34,574 nt of DNA, taken from positions 1 through 34,574 of the forward strand of contig JACCVZ010000038.1 in NCBI GenBank assembly GCA_013697905.1. The letters are read 5' to 3'. Of this stretch, positions 29,896 through 34,574 are shown in pieces. Every line of letters begins with the position of its first letter. Position 1 is the stretch's first letter. The stretch comes from Nocardioidaceae bacterium. GTDB lineage: Bacteria > Actinomycetota > Actinomycetes > Propionibacteriales > Nocardioidaceae. A program made the translations under genes and the position numbers. The notes below the pieces were generated by a model. The model saw only the letters and a program-made list of their open reading frames with translations, was not told the origin of the DNA and did no database searches.

Positions 29896-30948
29896 ATGGC
29901 CGGTGCGGTGACGGAGCTCGAGGTAGGCGGCACGACCGTGCGGGTGACCAGCGCCGACCGGGTGATCTTTCCTGCTACCGACTCGACCCCGGAGGCATCC
30001 AAGCTCGACGTCGTGCAGTACTACGCGAGTGTCGGCGAGGCGATCCTGCGGGCGTTGCATCTGCGGCCGACCACCCTCGAACGGTGGCCAAAGGGCGTCC
30101 ACCCCGACATCAAACAGGCCACCCGCAGCGATCCGCACGGCGACGCGTTCTTCCAGAAGCGCATCCCCAAGGGCGCACCGCCGTGGGTGGAGACGGCCCA
30201 CATCACGTTCCCCTCGGGTCGAACCGCCGATGAGGTCTGCCCCACCGAGTCCGCGGTCGCTGCCTGGGCCGCTCAGATCGGCACAATCACGTTCCACCCG
30301 TGGCCTGTACGTCGAGCCGACGTGGACCATCCCGACGAGCTGCGCATCGACCTCGACCCGCAACCGGGCACCGACTTCGCCGACGCGGTCCGGGTCGCCG
30401 GCGAGGCTCGCGGACTGCTCGACGACCTCGGCATCCGTGGCTTTCCCAAGACGTCAGGCAACCGTGGCGTCCACATCTACATGCGGATCGAGCCGCTCTG
30501 GACGTTCACCGACGTCCGGCACGCTGCCATCGCCTTCGGGCGAGAGCTGGAGCGTCGGATGCCGGGCCGGGTCACCACCAAGTGGTGGAAGGAGGAGCGG
30601 GGCGACGCCATCTTCGTGGACTACAACCAGAACGCACGTGACCGCACCATCGCGAGCGCCTACAGCCTGCGGCCGCTACCCGGCGGTCCGGTCTCGACGC
30701 CTGTCGCCTGGGAGGAGCTCGACGGCCTCGATCCGCGCGAGTTCACGCTCCGGACCGTGCCTTCGCGGTTTGCCGAGCTCGGCGACCTGCACGACGAGAT
30801 CGACGACGTGCACCATTCGCTGGAGCCTCTGCTGGAGATGTACGAACGGGACGAGGTCGAAGGGCTGGGTGACATGCCCTACCCGCCGGAGTACCCCAAG
30901 ATGCCGGGTGAGCCGATGCGGGTGCAACCGTCCCGAAAGCGCGGGTGA
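29896..30948 (+). CDS. LigD-type polymerase/primase domain protein (NHEJ)
   Basis: LDVVQYYASVGEAILRALHLRPTTLERWPKGV, ELRIDLDPQPGTDFADAV, FPKTSGNRGVHIYMRI, FVDYNQNARDRTIASAYSLRPLPGGPVSTPVAWEEL: LigD Pol motifs, single-domain length. Confidence 0.94.
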   Translation: MAGAVTELEVGGTTVRVTSADRVIFPATDSTPEASKLDVVQYYASVGEAILRALHLRPTTLERWPKGVHPDIKQATRSDPHGDAFFQKRIPKGAPPWVETAHITFPSGRTADEVCPTESAVAAWAAQIGTITFHPWPVRRADVDHPDELRIDLDPQPGTDFADAVRVAGEARGLLDDLGIRGFPKTSGNRGVHIYMRIEPLWTFTDVRHAAIAFGRELERRMPGRVTTKWWKEERGDAIFVDYNQNARDRTIASAYSLRPLPGGPVSTPVAWEELDGLDPREFTLRTVPSRFAELGDLHDEIDDVHHSLEPLLEMYERDEVEGLGDMPYPPEYPKMPGEPMRVQPSRKRG

Positions 30949-30998
30949 CCAGCGAAGACGCCTGACTGGCCCTGTTGTGTGCTGGTCGCTTGAGCTGA

Positions 30999-31037
30999 CC
31001 CCGCTTGGTCGGCCGGAGGAGGTTTAGCCAAGCGGGG
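30999..31037 (+). terminator. hairpin downstream of the LigD-polymerase gene
   Basis: CCCCGCTTGG (30999-31008) / CCAAGCGGGG (31028-31037). Confidence 0.55.
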
Positions 31038-31145
31038 CGCTCATCCGCTGACCTCCTATTGCTCCAGCGGCACCTTCGAAATTACCGACACACGCCGCAG
31101 ACGCCAAACTTCACCGCACCCCCGACCCCAACACCTCGCGCCGGC

Positions 31146-31175
31146 GCTGGTCAGCGGCCTACGCCGCTGACCAGC
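31146..31175. terminator. perfect hairpin in the intergenic region between convergent genes
   Basis: GCTGGTCAGCGGC-CTAC-GCCGCTGACCAGC, 13-bp stem with 4-nt loop. Confidence 0.5.
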
Positions 31176-31287
31176 AGAGAGCGGCGGTCCCACGGTCACT
31201 TCACGCTCGCGGGTGCGGTAGTAGCCCCGACGTCGGCGACGACCTCTGTCCCCTCTACCGTCGGTGGCCTGCCTCGACGCCACGTTC

Positions 31288-31818
31288 CTACATGCCGGTG
31301 ATGCCCTGGCCGGTGCCGGACTCGGCGTCGAGGTCCTCGTGCTCGATCAGGTGCAAGATCGGTACGCCGAGGCGCCGCCGAGCCTTGGACGTCCAGTCCA
31401 GGTGCAAGAACTCTTGCACCACGTGTGGACGGGTCATCACGATGACCTCGTCGGCGCTGCGGCCGGCGACGAGACGCTCGAGAGCATCGATGGGGTCGTC
31501 GGAACTGAACTCTCCAGTCGCGTCGTGGCCCGAGGCCACCACCGCGGCGATACTCACCGACACTGCGTCATGGGCGTGCGCATCGATGACCTTCTGCGCC
31601 TCCTCGGCGTCGAGGTCGTCGTTGACCACGGGCGGCGCGGCGAGCACCTCGCTGGCGGCCAGCGCACCGAGGGCCGTCTCAACCCGCACCTGGGCGTTCT
31701 CGCATGGGATCAGCAGGTGATAGCGCCGCGGCTCCTCGATAGACTCGTGCAGCGAGACGACTTCGGCAGCGTCACCGGTGGTGAGTGCCTGCTCGGCGAG
31801 GACGATCACGTCGTACAT
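31288..31818 (-). CDS. hypothetical protein, universal-stress-protein-like
   Basis: 176 aa, MYDVIVLAEQALTTGDAAEVVSLHESI...RYHLLIPCENAQVRVETAL...DEVIVMTRPHVVQEFLHLDWTSKARRRLGVPILHL; C-terminal pattern resembles Usp folds. Confidence 0.6.
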   Translation of the reverse strand: MYDVIVLAEQALTTGDAAEVVSLHESIEEPRRYHLLIPCENAQVRVETALGALAASEVLAAPPVVNDDLDAEEAQKVIDAHAHDAVSVSIAAVVASGHDATGEFSSDDPIDALERLVAGRSADEVIVMTRPHVVQEFLHLDWTSKARRRLGVPILHLIEHEDLDAESGTGQGITGM

Positions 31819-31887
31819 GGCAATCTCCCTTCGACGTGTGTGTGCCTATTGTGCTCCTCATCGGCTACCCGGCCCAAGCTCGAGCCG

Positions 31888-32967
31888 CTACGACAAGATG
31901 TCGTCGAGCTCGTAGTTCACCGGCTCCTCGAGCTGCTCGTAGGTGCACGACTGCGGCGTCCGGTCCGGACGCCACCGCTTGAACTGGGTCGTATGCCGAA
32001 ACCGCGTCCCTTCCATGTGGTCGTATCCGACCTCCGCCACCATCACTGGGTCGAGCGGCACCCACGACAGGTCCTTGCCGGCGTTCCACCGTGACTGCGC
32101 ACCGGGCATCCGGTCACCGCCCTCGGCGGCCGCCCACTGCGCCCACGGATGGCCGGCGGGCTCGATGACGAGGTCGGCGAGTTCCTCGATCAGCTCAGCG
32201 CGACGGGCGGCGGGGAATGCGGCCGAGACGCCGACGTGCTGGAGCACGCCGTCGGCGTTGTAGAGACCGAGCAGCAGCGACCCCAGCAGCGGCTCATCCG
32301 GCTTGGATGTCTTGTGCAGCCGGTAGCCGGCGAGCACGACGTCGGCGGTGCGCTCATGCTTGACCTTGAGCAGCGTGCGTTTGTTGGGCTCGTACGTCGC
32401 CGCGCGTGGCTTCGCGACGACTCCGTCGAGCCCGGCACCTTCGAACATGGAGAACCACTCCTGCGCCGTCGCCTGGTCGGTCGTCGCGGGAGTCAGGTGG
32501 ATCGGTGGGCGGGCCGGCCCGAGCGCCTGCTCCAGCAGTCGGCGTCGCTCGCCCTGCGGTGTGTCCAGGAGCGAGTCGTCGCCCAGGGCGAGCAGGTCGA
32601 AGGCGACGAACGACGCCGGTGTCTCGGCTGCGAGCTTGCGGACTCGTGAGTCGGCAGGATGGATCCGCTCCAGCAACCGCTCGAACTCCAGCCGACCGTT
32701 GATCGCGACCACGATCTCACCGTCGACGACGCAGCGCTGCGGAAACGACGCCTTCACCGCCTCGACCACCTCGGGGAAGTAACGGGTGAGCGGGCGTTCG
32801 TTGCGGCTGCCGAGCTCCACCTCGTCGCCGTCGCGGAACACGATGCAGCGGAAACCGTCCCACTTCGGCTCGTACTGGAGCCCGTCGTGGTACGCCTCCG
32901 GTGAGGGCAGCGCTTTGGTTGCCTTGGAGAGCATCGGCGACAGCGGGGGCATGACAGGCAGGTCCAT
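31888..32967 (-). CDS. ATP-dependent DNA ligase (LigC / LigD ligase-domain type)
   Basis: YEPKWDGFRCIVFRDGDEVELGSRN (KxDG motif I), VVDGEIVV, GLDGVVAKP, TLLKVKHERTADVVLAGYR motifs. Confidence 0.95.
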   Translation of the reverse strand: MDLPVMPPLSPMLSKATKALPSPEAYHDGLQYEPKWDGFRCIVFRDGDEVELGSRNERPLTRYFPEVVEAVKASFPQRCVVDGEIVVAINGRLEFERLLERIHPADSRVRKLAAETPASFVAFDLLALGDDSLLDTPQGERRRLLEQALGPARPPIHLTPATTDQATAQEWFSMFEGAGLDGVVAKPRAATYEPNKRTLLKVKHERTADVVLAGYRLHKTSKPDEPLLGSLLLGLYNADGVLQHVGVSAAFPAARRAELIEELADLVIEPAGHPWAQWAAAEGGDRMPGAQSRWNAGKDLSWVPLDPVMVAEVGYDHMEGTRFRHTTQFKRWRPDRTPQSCTYEQLEEPVNYELDDILS

Positions 32968-32978
32968 CGGGTCTCCGT

Positions 32979-33737
32979 TCAGGTTCGGGCGTAGCGGCAG
33001 AACAGCTCGCCGTCGCTCTCGAGCAGGTGGCGCAGGCGCAGGTCGGCCGGTGGGGCCAGGGCCTCCCCGTGCGTGAGGCGCAAGGCGTCGCCGGCAATGA
33101 TGCGAGGCATGAGTGTGAGGCAGAGCTCGTCGAGGTGGCCGGAGGCGACGAGGTCACGCATCAGCGTGGGGCCGCCTTCACAAAGGACCCGCTGCAGCCC
33201 CAAGCCGGCGAGCGCGTCCAAGGCCACACCGAAGTCGACGCTGTGCTCGCCGGCTACCACGACCGTGGCCAGCGCCTCGACGTCTGCCCGCACGTCAGCG
33301 GGAGCCGCCCCAGTGGTGATGACGACGGTGCGCGCGCTGCCACCGCGGAGAAGCTCGGGATCCAGACGGAGCGAGCGTGACACGACCGCGATGGATGGCA
33401 CCGGCGCCAACCCCAGGTCGGCCCGGACCGACGCACGCATCTCCGCCTCCGTGACGGGCTGGTAGCCCTCGACCCGGGTGGTATGCGCCCCGATGAGCAC
33501 GACGTCGCACAACGAGCGGAGCAGGGCGAAGAGATGATGGTCCGGCGGGCTCGACAGCGATCCCGATCGCTGGTCAGGCCCTTGGACAGCGCCGTCGAGA
33601 GTGCTGACGAAGTTAGCCCGCACCCACTGTCGTTCCACCGGGTAGGCGTAGAGCTCGAAGAGATCGGCGTCACTCAGCTCGCTCGGGCTGGTCGGGAACA
33701 GGGACTGCACGACGACGATCCTGCCACTCCTGCACAA
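32979..33737 (-). CDS. pyrimidine reductase family protein (RibD C-terminal/DHFR-like); start uncertain
   Basis: WVRANFVSTLDGAVQGPDQRSGSLSSPPDHHLFALLRSLCDVVLIGAHT and RVLCEGGPTLMRDLVASGHLDELCLTLMPRIIAGD. Confidence 0.88.
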   Translation of the reverse strand: MCRSGRIVVVQSLFPTSPSELSDADLFELYAYPVERQWVRANFVSTLDGAVQGPDQRSGSLSSPPDHHLFALLRSLCDVVLIGAHTTRVEGYQPVTEAEMRASVRADLGLAPVPSIAVVSRSLRLDPELLRGGSARTVVITTGAAPADVRADVEALATVVVAGEHSVDFGVALDALAGLGLQRVLCEGGPTLMRDLVASGHLDELCLTLMPRIIAGDALRLTHGEALAPPADLRLRHLLESDGELFCRYART

Positions 33738-33745
33738 TGACTGAG

Positions 33746-34574
33746 ATGCCTGACTCAGTTGCCGCTCTGCTGCGGCTGCCGTTCGGACCCGTCGACCTCG
33801 GGTCGATCGATCCGCACGGCACGCCCGGCTTCGACGACGGCAAGGCCGCCGGCAAGCGTGCCCTGTCCGACCTGGGTTCGCCGCTCGCCGACGTGCAGGA
33901 GCGGCTGTATGCCGAGTCGAAGGCCGGGGGCACGCGGCGCGTGCTCATCGTCCTGCAGGGGATGGACACGTCGGGCAAGGGTGGCGTGGTGCGGCACAGC
34001 CTCGCCGCGCTCGACCCGCAAGGGATCCAGCTGGCTTCGTTCAAGGCACCCACCGATGTGGAGCGGCGACACGACTTCCTGTGGCGGATCAGGAAGCACG
34101 TGCCTACGGCAGGGATGGTCGGGGTGTTCGATCGCAGCCACTACGAGGACGTGCTCATCGCCCGGGTCCGCTCGCAGGCAAAGTCGTCGGAGATCGAACG
34201 ACGCTACGGCGCCATCAACGATTTCGAGAAGTCGCTCGTCGACGAGGACGTCACCGTGATCAAGTGCATGCTGCATATCTCCAATCAGGAGCAGCAAGGT
34301 CGACTCCTGGCCAGGCTCGACGACCCCACCAAGCACTGGAAGTTCAATCCGGGCGACATCGACGAGCGAGCCAGGTGGGATGACTACCAGCAGGCCTACC
34401 AGCAGGCACTCGAGCGCTGCAACACCTCGGCCGCGCCCTGGTACGTGGTTCCCAGCTACCGCAAGTGGTACCGCAACTGGGCGATCGCGAGGCTGCTGCT
34501 CGAGCATCTGCAGCTGCTGGCACCCCAGTGGCCGGTCGCTGACTTCGACGTCGAGGAGCAGAAGGTCCGCCTCG
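33746..34574 (+). CDS. polyphosphate kinase 2 family protein, 3' end truncated by window
   Basis: RRVLIVLQGMDTSGKGGVVRHSLAALDPQGIQLASFKAPTDVERRHDFLWRIRKHVPTAGMVGVFDRSHYEDVLIARV, PPK2 Walker A/B motifs. No stop before the window end, so it is absent from the ORF track. Alternative start ATG 33737. Confidence 0.93.
   Translation, partial: MPDSVAALLRLPFGPVDLGSIDPHGTPGFDDGKAAGKRALSDLGSPLADVQERLYAESKAGGTRRVLIVLQGMDTSGKGGVVRHSLAALDPQGIQLASFKAPTDVERRHDFLWRIRKHVPTAGMVGVFDRSHYEDVLIARVRSQAKSSEIERRYGAINDFEKSLVDEDVTVIKCMLHISNQEQQGRLLARLDDPTKHWKFNPGDIDERARWDDYQQAYQQALERCNTSAAPWYVVPSYRKWYRNWAIARLLLEHLQLLAPQWPVADFDVEEQKVRL

Overview
This is a GC-rich actinobacterial chromosomal segment, probably Nocardioidaceae-like (inferred from gene content). 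Most of it is housekeeping. In order: a DUF305 protein truncated by the window edge; a small hypothetical; a CPA1 Na+/H+ antiporter with a C-terminal UBP-type zinc finger; an orphan PemK/MazF-like gene; a decayed secreted-protein gene; a DHA2 MFS exporter; HrpA RNA helicase; a DUF1206 membrane protein; a 1566-aa secreted protein joining an M36 metallopeptidase to a 5'-nucleotidase; an aldo/keto reductase; a probable cyclic di-AMP (ydaO/yuaA) riboswitch upstream of an Rpf-like transglycosylase; a CGNR/ABATE protein; a sensor-like lipoprotein; a cupredoxin lipoprotein plus EfeU/FTR1 iron permease with an IdeR/DtxR-like box; RNase D with DUF3000; HemE with a repeat-encoded N-terminal extension; an MFS transporter; a DUF4349 lipoprotein; HemY/CgoX with HemQ; MsrB; a probable multiply frameshifted secreted-protein remnant; a split NHEJ-like pair (LigD-type polymerase and LigC/LigD-type ligase) around a UspA-like gene; a RibD-like reductase; and a PPK2 truncated by the window edge. 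I found no CRISPR array, tRNA, rRNA, transposase, phage or recognisable defence island. The observations most worth following up are the M36/5'-nucleotidase fusion, the riboswitch leader, the minimal EfeU/cupredoxin iron locus, the antiporter/zinc-finger fusion, and two decayed small secreted genes whose frameshifts fall at G/C homopolymers. I see no convincing wholly new system. All family calls come from reading the sequence without database searches.
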